From positions 1 to 5,991 of the forward strand of contig CAZQQC010000151.1 of NCBI GenBank assembly GCA_964595365.1: a stretch of 5,991 bases of DNA, in the 5' to 3' direction. Shown here piece by piece: positions 1 to 5,991 of this stretch. The stretch comes from Fen-1258 sp964595365 (lineage in GTDB: Bacteria > Bacteroidota > Ignavibacteria > Ignavibacteriales > Melioribacteraceae). A program made the position numbers and the translations under genes. The notes under the pieces are model-generated. The model saw only the letters and a list, made by a program, of their open reading frames with translations, did not search any database and was not told the DNA's origin. How positions within the stretch are numbered: the first letter of the stretch is position 1; each line of letters begins with the position of its first letter.

Positions 1-185
1 GTAAATTTACCAGGAAAGAAATCGAGGGGCTGGTAAAAGAAATGCGGGAAACAAACTAATGGCTGCGAATAATTAACGAAATAAAAACTTTGGATGACGA
101 AACAGAATATTTATTGAAAGAATCTTCCGAACTAAAAAGAATACTGGGATCAATCAGTTCAAAATCTTCAAAACGAAATGAATAG
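1..185 (+). pseudogene. Four-helix-bundle (23S rRNA-IVP-like) protein remnant, in-frame stop
   Basis: The third frame reads as one continuous protein tail broken by a TAA at 57-59 and ending at TAG 183-185. Before the stop it ends KEMRETN. After it the frame resumes with WLRIINEIKTLDDET and closes with a helical segment containing LLKESSELKRILGSI. From memory, the four-helix-bundle family (TIGR02436 / 23S_rRNA_IVP) carries a motif like KExRET-x-YWLRLI, then a final helix like LLKExxELxxILxSI. The TAA sits where the family has Tyr (TAT/TAC), so one base change would explain it. The 5' end is outside the window, and the segment before the stop looks a few residues short for the family. The ATG at 59 opens only a five-codon frame; a TTG at 90 could start a short tail peptide. 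Members are usually about 115-130 residues, of unknown or RNA-associated function, and often sit as solitary genes between operons. The family call rests on motif recall, not a search. Confidence 0.66.
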
Positions 186-189
186 GAAC

Positions 190-245
190 TTTATCATTTA
201 TAATTTATCATTTGTAATTTATACTTAGCCATTTATCATTTGTAA
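190..245 (+). repeat. 14-bp AT-rich tandem repeat, four units
   Basis: Units of TTTATCATTTRTAA start at 190, 204, 218 and 232. Units 1, 2 and 4 match except for A or G at the tenth base. Unit 3 (218-231) is in phase but degenerate, keeping TTTAT at its start. The array fills most of the spacer between the broken upstream gene and the rfbB ribosome binding site. It contains many short TAAT/ATTA elements and could include promoter or UP-like sequence, but I see no convincing -35/-10 pair or Bacteroidota-type TAnnTTTG box in it. Confidence 0.8.
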
Positions 246-253
246 TTATGATC

Positions 254-257
254 GGAG
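254..257 (+). promoter_or_regulatory. Ribosome binding site for rfbB
   Basis: GGAG lies 10 bases before the ATG at 268. It is the only clear Shine-Dalgarno sequence in the window and supports that start. The other genes have only weak purine stretches ahead of their starts, as is common in Bacteroidota-like genomes. Confidence 0.6.
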
Positions 258-267
258 CTTATCCTTT

Positions 268-1290
268 ATGAATCTTCTGGTCACCGGCGGCGCGGGATTT
301 ATTGGAAGCAATTTCATTAATCATATTCTTTCCAAGCGGGATGATTATTTTATTGTTAACCTTGATAAACTGACTTATGCAGGCAATCTTGAGAATCTAA
401 AACCTGTTGAAGGCAAAAAAAATTACCGGTTTGTTAAGGGTGATGTCGCAAATAATGAACTTGTAGATTATCTTTTTAGAAGATTTGAAATAAAATTTGT
501 TGTAAATTTCGCAGCAGAATCTCACGTTGATAGGAGCATTTTAGGATCGGAAATTTTCTACAGAACAAACGTAATAGGAACAACTGTTTTGCTAGAAGCT
601 GCGCGCAGATATCATGTTGAGAAATTTTTGCAAGTTTCTACAGATGAAGTTTACGGAAGTCTCGGTCCTACCGGAGTATTCTCAGAGCAAACGCCTTTAA
701 GCCCCAACAGTCCATATTCATCAAGCAAAGCGGCTGCGGATATGGCAGCACTCGCATTTCATCATACGTACGGATTGCCGGTTGTGATCACTAGATGTTC
801 GAACAATTACGGACCGCTTCAGTTTCCAGAAAAACTAATCCCGCTGATGATTATCAATGCACTCAATGATAAAAAATTACCGGTTTACGGCGACGGATTA
901 AATGTTCGTGATTGGATTTACGTGATCGATCACAATAAAGCGGTAGAACTTGTTCTTGAAAAGGGAAAAGTCGGTGAGGTTTACAATGTTGGTGCAAGTT
1001 GTGAGTTGAAGAACATTGAAATAGTTAAATTGATTCTGAAAAAATTGGGAAAGAGCGAAGACTTAATTGAATTTGTAAAAGATCGCCCCGGGCATGACAG
1101 GCGTTATGCAATTGATTCCTCGAAGATTCAGAACGAGCTCGGCTGGAAACCGGAATTTAATTTTGAGAATGCTCTTGATGATACTATTGACTGGTATCTG
1201 CAAAATAAAAATTGGTGGGCAAGAATAATTTCAGGCGAGTATCAGAATTATTATAATGAACAATACGGTCACAGATTAAATCAGAATTAG
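268..1290 (+). CDS. rfbB: dTDP-glucose 4,6-dehydratase
   Basis: This 340-residue cytoplasmic enzyme converts dTDP-glucose to dTDP-4-keto-6-deoxyglucose using bound NAD+. It is the second step toward dTDP-L-rhamnose and other deoxysugars. It is an extended short-chain dehydrogenase. The NAD-binding TGGAGFIG is at residues 6-13, the FAAESHVDRS substrate/cofactor loop at 81-90, and the family's catalytic TDE triad at 125-127 within STDEVYG. The YxxxK pair is Y150 and K154. Family signatures RCSNNYGP (176-183), YGDGLNVRDWIYV (207-219) and RPGHDRRYAID (273-283) follow. TDE plus RPGHDRRY separate it from UDP-glucose epimerases and other NAD-dependent sugar epimerases. Length and motifs are normal and the gene looks intact. 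The start is supported by the GGAG at 254-257. The stop is 9 bases before the export gene, so the two are probably co-transcribed. The rfbA, rfbC and rfbD partners are not in the window. Confidence 0.96.
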   Translation: MNLLVTGGAGFIGSNFINHILSKRDDYFIVNLDKLTYAGNLENLKPVEGKKNYRFVKGDVANNELVDYLFRRFEIKFVVNFAAESHVDRSILGSEIFYRTNVIGTTVLLEAARRYHVEKFLQVSTDEVYGSLGPTGVFSEQTPLSPNSPYSSSKAAADMAALAFHHTYGLPVVITRCSNNYGPLQFPEKLIPLMIINALNDKKLPVYGDGLNVRDWIYVIDHNKAVELVLEKGKVGEVYNVGASCELKNIEIVKLILKKLGKSEDLIEFVKDRPGHDRRYAIDSSKIQNELGWKPEFNFENALDDTIDWYLQNKNWWARIISGEYQNYYNEQYGHRLNQN

Positions 1291-1299
1291 AAAAACAAT

Positions 1300-2742
1300 A
1301 TGAAAAAAATATTTGTGGTTGTTTTTATTTGTTTTGCATCTCTTTTGCTTGCGCAAGAGAGTTCACAGCAATTGAGCAAGCAGACAAATCTTTCTATGTT
1401 TCAACCTATAACGGTTACAATCGGCGGCGACTTTATAGTTACCGGATCGTTTACCGCGTACAAGTCGGAACGGCTGGATCATTTCATCACAAAAGTCTTT
1501 ACCGAAGCTGAATCCAATATGCGTTCGGGGCTTAACCAAATCGATTTGATTAAAAAAATTACCGCTCAAATTGAGAAGTATGCCAAGCGGGATATTACAT
1601 TGAAACGCCGCAACGGTGAAACAATTAAAATTGATTTGTTGAAATATCATCTTACCGGCGATATGTTTAACAATCCTTATCTGATGGATGACGATGTGAT
1701 CATCTTTCCGTCTTACGATGATGAAAGAAGTGTTGTTGAAATTAGCGGCGCAGTTAACAAGCCTACTAAGTTTCAATTTGTTGAGGGGGATAAACTTTCC
1801 GATGCAATTTTATTTGCAGGCGGAATTAATCCGGTTTACGAAAATGTTACAACCGCCGAGATTTCGCGACTAACCGATAACGGCAACAAAGAAAATATTG
1901 CCAATGTTCCTGTTAAAGATGATTATAAACTACAAATTGGCGATAGGATTAGAATCTTGTTCAGCGACAACGGTAAAAAAGCGTTCAAGACTCTTGTGCT
2001 TGGTGAAGTAAACACACCGGGATATGTTTATATCACAAAGGATAATACGGCTATCAAAGAAGTAATTGCAAAAGCCGGCGGATTTACCGGTAAAGCCTGG
2101 CTTGAAAGAAGCGAACTTTTACGCGGAACCGGTCTATCCAATATTTTGAAAATGAAAGCGATTCGCGATGCATTTGAAAAGGATAAAAACTTCAACACAA
2201 TTCTTACCGAGAAATATTTGAACGATGTTTTTATCGAACAGATGAAAATGATGCGCATGAACGATATGTACATGGAAGATTCGTCAGCAGTAGCTGTTGA
2301 CAACACACTGCGGGTTCTTCAAGGCAAAAGTATAATTGATTTTACAAAAATTAATTCCGACACAACTGCCGATAGCAAATATATCGTTCAAGACGGAGAT
2401 ATTATCGTGGTTCCTCAAAAAGAAAACCTGGTTTATGTTTTCGGGCAAGTCGGAAATCCGGGGTATGTGAAATATGTTCCTAAAAAAAATGATAAATATT
2501 ATGTAGAAAAAGCTGGCGGATTAGGCGAGCGTGCAGCGAGCGATGTAAAGATTATTAAAGGCGGATCGTATGCCTGGATAACTGCCGATAAAAATTTGCA
2601 AATTGATCCGGGTGATTTTATTTATGTGCCTAAAAAAGTACCCAAACCGTTTGAGTATTATCTTCGTGCAATCGGTTCAATTTCAACGGTGGTTACTGCA
2701 TTAGCTACAGTAATTCTTATTGTAGTTCAAGCGAAAAAATAA
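1300..2742 (+). CDS. SLBB-domain polysaccharide export protein
   Basis: This 480-residue secreted protein probably takes part in moving polysaccharide through the periplasm and outer membrane, like the Wza group. Residues 1-18 form a signal peptide (charged MKK, hydrophobic core, likely cleavage after LLLA). There is no lipobox cysteine at the cleavage site, so it is probably not a lipoprotein. Four SLBB-like units can be read, each opening with a VxVxGxVxxPG-like strand and mostly closing with a DGDxIxVP-like turn: about 37-138 (ends DDDVIIFP), 145-220 (ISGAVNKP to IGDRIRIL), 231-372 (LGEVNTPGYV to DGDIIVVP) and 377-445 (FGQVGNPGYV to PGDFIYVP). The third carries a helical, Met-rich insert at about 275-345. 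A hydrophobic segment at about 455-477 ends the protein, possibly a membrane anchor. I do not see the usual N-terminal poly-export (PES) motif; the first unit looks like a diverged SLBB. It sits between rfbB (9-base gap) and the Wzz gene (29-base gap), as expected for an export pair. The Shine-Dalgarno sequence is weak. Confidence 0.85.
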   Translation: MKKIFVVVFICFASLLLAQESSQQLSKQTNLSMFQPITVTIGGDFIVTGSFTAYKSERLDHFITKVFTEAESNMRSGLNQIDLIKKITAQIEKYAKRDITLKRRNGETIKIDLLKYHLTGDMFNNPYLMDDDVIIFPSYDDERSVVEISGAVNKPTKFQFVEGDKLSDAILFAGGINPVYENVTTAEISRLTDNGNKENIANVPVKDDYKLQIGDRIRILFSDNGKKAFKTLVLGEVNTPGYVYITKDNTAIKEVIAKAGGFTGKAWLERSELLRGTGLSNILKMKAIRDAFEKDKNFNTILTEKYLNDVFIEQMKMMRMNDMYMEDSSAVAVDNTLRVLQGKSIIDFTKINSDTTADSKYIVQDGDIIVVPQKENLVYVFGQVGNPGYVKYVPKKNDKYYVEKAGGLGERAASDVKIIKGGSYAWITADKNLQIDPGDFIYVPKKVPKPFEYYLRAIGSISTVVTALATVILIVVQAKK

Positions 2743-2771
2743 ATTTTGATAGTCATAGTTTGGATTGAATA

Positions 2772-4031
2772 ATGGATCAAATTACCAGTAACAACATCGA
2801 ACGTACTGAAGATAAAAATATTGAAGTAGGTAGCACATTCTTCGAGTTCCTCACTATAACGGTTCGTTATCGCTGGTTTTTGTTTTGGTTTGTACTTATA
2901 ATAACAGGTGGTGCTACTCTTTATGCGTTTCTTGCGCCGAAGTGGTATAAAGCAACAGCATCGGTGTTGCCTGCAGAAAAGAACGATTTGCTATCTGCTA
3001 TCTCTGGTATTTCTAGTTTAGCAAAGGGATTTGGTGCTAGCAGAGGTTTGGCTGCACTAACCGGAAAAAACTCCGAGTCGGATAGGTACCTCGCTATTCT
3101 TAAAAGCGCAACAGTAACAGATGAGGTAATTAAGAAGTTTGATCTTAGAAAAGAATATGATAGACAAAACGACTATTACGAGAAGGTTGTCAAAGACTGG
3201 CAATCGAATTCCGATTTTGAAATTCAGGACGAGGGTAATTTAACAATAACGGTTTATGATATGAATCCACAGAAAGCTGCCGACATTGCAAACTACCTTG
3301 TTCAAAGGCTAAATGATATTAACACAGATTTGAGTGTAACGAATGCTAAAGCTAACAGAGAATTTGTTGAAAAAAGATATTTACAGAGTGTTAGCGATAT
3401 CAATAATCTAGAAGTTGGTATGAAAAAGTTTCAAGAAAAGTATGGTGTTATTGCTGTACCAGAACAGTTGAAAGCAACTGTTGAATCTATGTCGAAAATT
3501 TATGTTGAACTGTACAAAAAAGAAGTTGAGTTGAATGTATTAAAACAGACATACGGCATGGACAATCCGTTAACTCAGACAGCGCAAATCGAAATGAAAG
3601 AGCTGCAAAAGAAGATTGATCAATTAAATTCCGGGACGGATGATTCTCAAAAAGATGTAAGACTGTTAATACCTTTTAAGCAAGCTCCGGAACTTGGAAA
3701 TGAATACTTGAAAATTTACCGCAATTTGGAAATACAATATAAAATTCTTGAATTCATCCAACCGCTTTACGAACAAGCTAAAATTGAAGAAGTGAGAAAT
3801 ACTCCTTCGGTTTTGGTCTTAGATAAAGCTTTTGCGTCGGATAGAAAAGCAAAACCAAAGGGAACGCTGTTTGCACTAATAGGGTTTGTTTCATCATTAG
3901 TGGTAGGATTGTTCATTGTATTTTTTGTTGAATTATTCCAAAAGCTAAAGAAAAGTGATCCTGCAAAGTACGAGTATTTGACTGGATGGGTATTGCAAGG
4001 TTTGAAAAAGAATCGAATAAAGCATAACTGA
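2772..4031 (+). CDS. Wzz-type chain-length determinant / polysaccharide copolymerase
   Basis: This 419-residue inner-membrane protein probably controls polysaccharide chain length and couples polymerisation to the export protein encoded just upstream. The topology is typical of the Wzz family (PF02706). A short cytoplasmic N-terminus is followed by a first membrane segment at about 34-54, a large periplasmic region, and a second membrane segment at about 365-387. The second segment is preceded by a KAKPKG stretch (359-364), where the family has a proline-rich junction. The periplasmic part has the early family pattern (WYKATASVLP at 58-67, SDRYLAILKS at 103-112) and a long charged helical or coiled-coil region at about 195-285. 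After the second membrane segment only about 30 basic residues follow. There is no Walker A or tyrosine-rich kinase tail, so it is a Wzz-only type and not a fused BY-kinase. The start ATG at 2772 has only a weak upstream purine stretch. It is probably in one operon with the preceding two genes. Confidence 0.9.
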   Translation: MDQITSNNIERTEDKNIEVGSTFFEFLTITVRYRWFLFWFVLIITGGATLYAFLAPKWYKATASVLPAEKNDLLSAISGISSLAKGFGASRGLAALTGKNSESDRYLAILKSATVTDEVIKKFDLRKEYDRQNDYYEKVVKDWQSNSDFEIQDEGNLTITVYDMNPQKAADIANYLVQRLNDINTDLSVTNAKANREFVEKRYLQSVSDINNLEVGMKKFQEKYGVIAVPEQLKATVESMSKIYVELYKKEVELNVLKQTYGMDNPLTQTAQIEMKELQKKIDQLNSGTDDSQKDVRLLIPFKQAPELGNEYLKIYRNLEIQYKILEFIQPLYEQAKIEEVRNTPSVLVLDKAFASDRKAKPKGTLFALIGFVSSLVVGLFIVFFVELFQKLKKSDPAKYEYLTGWVLQGLKKNRIKHN

Positions 4032-4077
4032 GTGACATTTTTTATTTGTTTTATGGTTAAGATGAGTTTTAAACGCT

Positions 4078-4110
4078 ATCAATAGTTATTTCAATTAAAG
4101 CCTTATTGAT
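4078..4110. other. Weak inverted repeat in the gap before the glycosyltransferase gene
   Basis: The 120-base gap between the Wzz and glycosyltransferase genes holds ATCAATA (4078-4084) and its exact complement TATTGAT (4104-4110), separated by 19 bases. The stem is short and AT-only apart from one C-G pair, with no following T run, so it is not a good terminator. It could be an operator half-site pair or chance. No small ORF or RNA gene is apparent in this gap, and it is the largest break between intact genes in the window, so a separate promoter for the downstream genes is possible. Confidence 0.25.
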
Positions 4111-4151
4111 TTACCTAAAACACTTTCATCAAAGCAATCGGCAATTTGAAA

Positions 4152-5252
4152 ATGAATAATTTGGTTGATAGAGATTTCAGGGTTCTAATTGATGAGGGTA
4201 TGTCTTCAATAAATAATCCAACTGGAATTGGATTACAAGCGGTTAATCTCTACAAGCACTTAAAAAAATATTGTATTTGCGATCTATCGGATTATCGGAA
4301 GCTAAAAGCGATTCCAAAAGGAGCTAGAAAATTTAGTCTTGATACGTTAATAAATTTTAAAGCTTTTTTCCAAGAGTATGACGTTATTCATTATCAGAAT
4401 AATTATGTACCGTATGTTAGAGGGAAGAGTAAGAAAATTGTAACTGTGCACGATCTAGGTGTATTTTTTTTCCCGGACACTGTTCCTTTTGTTTATGTGA
4501 AGTATAATCAGCACTCAATTAAAAAAGCTGCTGAGAGAGCTAACGGAATTATCACGCCATCGAAAACGATCAAGGATGAATTTCTTAAAATGTTTCAAGA
4601 GATTGATTCATCAAAAATTTTTACTTGCAGTGATGGAATAAGAGATATTTTTTGGAATGAAATCATGAATGGAGAACAGACAGGGGAAAAATTCAATATC
4701 CAGCCGTACTCTTATTTTTTTTTTCTTGGGAGTTTATCACGAAGGAAGAATTTGAAGTTTTTGTTAGAATCTTTCACAAAAGCAAAAACGAAAAAGATAA
4801 TTGATGAAAAAACACTCCTTGTACTCGGAGGTCAACAGTGGTGGAGGGCGGGAGATTTCAAACATTTATTAAGAGAAGAATACGGAATTAGAACTCTTGG
4901 TTATCTGAAGGATGAAGATATAGTATGGTTGTATAAAAATTCTAAGGCATTTATTTTCCCTTCTGTTTACGAAGGATTTGGAATGCCAATAATAGAAGCG
5001 ATGAGTCAAAAAGCTCCTATCATAATATCCAATATACCTACAAGCCTAGAATTGAATGAAAAGCATAACAGACAAATGTTATCTTTTAAACTTGGTGATG
5101 AAGATTCACTCATTGAGAGGTTAGTTTGGCTGGATAAAAATCATGATTCGTTCCGAAGCAAATTGAATTATGGTGACATCTCCGTTTATAATTACGACAA
5201 TGTCGCTAAACAACATTTGGACATCTATAAAATGGTGATGAAACGTGATTAA
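4152..5252 (+). CDS. GT4-type glycosyltransferase
   Basis: This protein of 366 residues probably transfers a sugar from a nucleotide donor to the growing lipid-linked repeat unit at the cytoplasmic face of the inner membrane. Positions below count from the ATG at 4152. It has the two-domain GT-B layout. An N-terminal acceptor domain carries the Gly-containing loop NPTGIGLQAVNLYKHL (22-37) and TVHDLGVFFFP (98-108). A C-terminal donor domain begins near FFFLGSLSRRKNLKFLLESF (189-208), continues through LGYLKDEDI (249-257) and ends in FPSVYEGFGMPIIEAMS (269-285). The EGFGMPIIE stretch is the EX7E motif (E274 and E282) of family 4, which includes mannosyl-, glucosyl- and rhamnosyltransferases. 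Donor and linkage cannot be read from the sequence. An in-frame TTG at 4146 would add two residues; I prefer the ATG, and neither has a strong Shine-Dalgarno sequence. The gene looks intact. It contains poly-T runs of 8 and 10 bases, each coding FFF. Confidence 0.88.
   Translation: MNNLVDRDFRVLIDEGMSSINNPTGIGLQAVNLYKHLKKYCICDLSDYRKLKAIPKGARKFSLDTLINFKAFFQEYDVIHYQNNYVPYVRGKSKKIVTVHDLGVFFFPDTVPFVYVKYNQHSIKKAAERANGIITPSKTIKDEFLKMFQEIDSSKIFTCSDGIRDIFWNEIMNGEQTGEKFNIQPYSYFFFLGSLSRRKNLKFLLESFTKAKTKKIIDEKTLLVLGGQQWWRAGDFKHLLREEYGIRTLGYLKDEDIVWLYKNSKAFIFPSVYEGFGMPIIEAMSQKAPIIISNIPTSLELNEKHNRQMLSFKLGDEDSLIERLVWLDKNHDSFRSKLNYGDISVYNYDNVAKQHLDIYKMVMKRD
4464..4471 (+). repeat. Poly-T tract (8) inside the glycosyltransferase gene
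   Basis: Eight consecutive T bases encode part of the FFF in GVFFFP (TTT TTT TTC) of the acceptor domain. A one-base slip here would truncate the protein before its donor domain. Confidence 0.9.
4715..4724 (+). repeat. Poly-T tract (10) inside the glycosyltransferase gene
   Basis: Ten consecutive T bases span the end of a Tyr TAT codon and three TTT codons, at the start of the donor domain (YFFFLGSL). It is the longest single-base run I see in the window. Homopolymers of this length can slip in replication or transcription, so it is a candidate on/off site, though AT-rich DNA produces some by chance. Confidence 0.9.
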
Positions 5253-5280
5253 ATTCTGTCTCTTACAAGCAAGTTAGATA

Positions 5281-5991
5281 ATGTCACAAGCAAAAGTGAT
5301 TAAAAGAAATTCTCTTTTCTCATTTCTCACAATCTCATTAAGATTAGTTGCTAATTTTGTAGTCTTTTGGGCGTTGGCAAGGTATTATGGCCCAAAAATA
5401 TTCGGTCAATTTACTTTTTCGCATACACTCGCAAGCTCATTTGTATTTTTAGCAGACTTCGGATTTGATATACTGCTAACTACAGAAATAGCAAGAGACA
5501 GAAGCAAAGCTTCTAAAATTTTTCAACAGCTTTTTTCGTTGAAATTAGTTTTTACTCTAATCGCAGTAATTGGCATGTGGGTTTTTGCCTTATTGTTCAA
5601 TCTGAGTTATACATCTCGAGTGCTCGTTTTTATTTTAACGGGCTTTTTAATTTTCACCACGTTAACAAATTTTCTAAATGCGCTTTTTAAAGGATTCGAG
5701 AGGATGGAATATGAAACGAGTGTTTCATTCTTCTCGAATTTGATCTTATTGATTCTTACTGTTTCGTTGATAGCTTTTCATGCTAATGTTATTCTGATCG
5801 CCATAGCTTTCTGTATATCACGCATTGGTGGTTTTCTTATTGGAATAGTATACTCTTTTAAAATTCATCAAGGAATAAAATTTGGAATAACCTTTAATGC
5901 TTTCGATAAAGTAAAAGGACAAATATTTGTTTTTGGATTTCATTTCCTTTTCAATTACTTGTATTTCCAACTTGACACTATTCTCTTAGCT
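5281..5991 (+). CDS. Wzx-type polysaccharide flippase, N-terminal part (runs off the window)
   Basis: The frame opens at ATG 5281 and stays open for 237 codons to the last base, so the C-terminal half is missing only because the window ends. The product is a multi-pass inner-membrane protein of the MOP/polysaccharide-transport superfamily, which flips undecaprenyl-linked repeat units to the periplasmic side. A hydrophobic first segment (about 11-33) leads into ARYYGPKIFGQFTFSHTL (33-50) and LADFGFD (57-63). These match the family pattern in which helix 1 ends in aR-x-LG-x-x-x-(Y/F)G and helix 2 ends in a D-x-G turn. Further hydrophobic segments lie at roughly 84-108, 114-136, 147-168 and 172-192, separated by short basic loops. 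Family members usually have 400-500 residues and 12-14 helices, so about half is visible. A TAG at 5275-5277 in the same frame rules out an earlier start. It lies 28 bases after the glycosyltransferase stop, consistent with one transcript. Confidence 0.87.
   Translation, partial: MSQAKVIKRNSLFSFLTISLRLVANFVVFWALARYYGPKIFGQFTFSHTLASSFVFLADFGFDILLTTEIARDRSKASKIFQQLFSLKLVFTLIAVIGMWVFALLFNLSYTSRVLVFILTGFLIFTTLTNFLNALFKGFERMEYETSVSFFSNLILLILTVSLIAFHANVILIAIAFCISRIGGFLIGIVYSFKIHQGIKFGITFNAFDKVKGQIFVFGFHFLFNYLYFQLDTILLA

Noticed and set aside
59..76. ATG overlapping the TAA at 57-59 (TAATG), as in translationally coupled genes
   Set aside because: It opens only five codons before TAA at 74-76; the sensible protein sequence continues in the frame of the upstream gene instead.
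1329..1511. Open reading frame of 60 codons on the plus strand overlapping the SLBB signal peptide region
   Set aside because: It is in an alternative frame within a well supported gene, with no ribosome binding site or recognisable motif.
1363..1776. Open reading frame on the minus strand (137 codons) inside the SLBB gene
   Set aside because: It is fully covered by a gene with a clear signal peptide and SLBB units; its translation shows no recognisable domain and reads like an antisense shadow.
2028..2306. Open reading frame on the minus strand (92 codons) inside the SLBB gene
   Set aside because: It is antisense to the Met-rich insert region; composition is explained by the sense codons and no family pattern is seen.
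4032..4077. Possible terminator after the Wzz gene (T-rich ACATTTTTTATTTG)
   Set aside because: There is a T run but no stable hairpin directly before it.
5265..5293. Direct repeat ACAAGCAA at 5265-5272 and 5286-5293 around the flippase start
   Set aside because: Eight bases, 21 apart, in AT-rich DNA; probably chance, and the second copy is in coding sequence.
1..5991. CRISPR array, tRNA, rRNA, insertion sequence or attachment site
   Set aside because: No regularly spaced repeats with unique spacers, no tRNA-like cloverleaf, no transposase motif and no long terminal inverted repeats were found by reading.

Overview
The window is part of an extracellular or capsular polysaccharide (or O-antigen-like) biosynthesis and export cluster. 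All intact genes lie on the + strand. The DNA is AT-rich. Most starts lack a strong Shine-Dalgarno sequence; only the first intact gene has a clear GGAG. These traits, the SLBB-type export protein and the remnant of a four-helix-bundle (23S rRNA intervening-sequence type) gene suggest a Bacteroidota / Ignavibacteria-type Gram-negative. That placement is inferred from gene content and style, not from a marker gene.

Layout: (1) Positions 1-185 hold the 3' end of a broken four-helix-bundle protein gene with an in-frame TAA. (2) Positions 186-267 are an AT-rich spacer built mostly of a 14-bp tandem repeat, followed by a ribosome binding site. (3) 268-1290 is rfbB, dTDP-glucose 4,6-dehydratase. 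(4) 1300-2742 encodes a secreted SLBB-repeat polysaccharide export protein. (5) 2772-4031 encodes a Wzz-type chain-length determinant / copolymerase without a kinase domain. (6) 4032-4151 is a short non-coding gap with only a weak inverted repeat. (7) 4152-5252 encodes a GT4-type glycosyltransferase with two long poly-T tracts. (8) 5281-5991 is the N-terminal part of a Wzx-type flippase that runs off the window.

How they fit together: RfbB makes dTDP-4-keto-6-deoxyglucose, the precursor of dTDP-rhamnose and other deoxysugars. The glycosyltransferase adds a sugar to the lipid-linked repeat unit, and the flippase moves that unit across the inner membrane. The Wzz protein sets chain length and the SLBB protein takes part in export through the periplasm and outer membrane. 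This is the standard Wzx/Wzy scheme, although no Wzy polymerase, initiating transferase or tyrosine kinase lies inside the window. I see no evidence for a novel system. The items most worth a second look are the nonsense-mutated gene with its adjacent 14-bp repeat, the poly-T tracts in the glycosyltransferase gene, and the apparent absence of a classical export domain in the SLBB protein.
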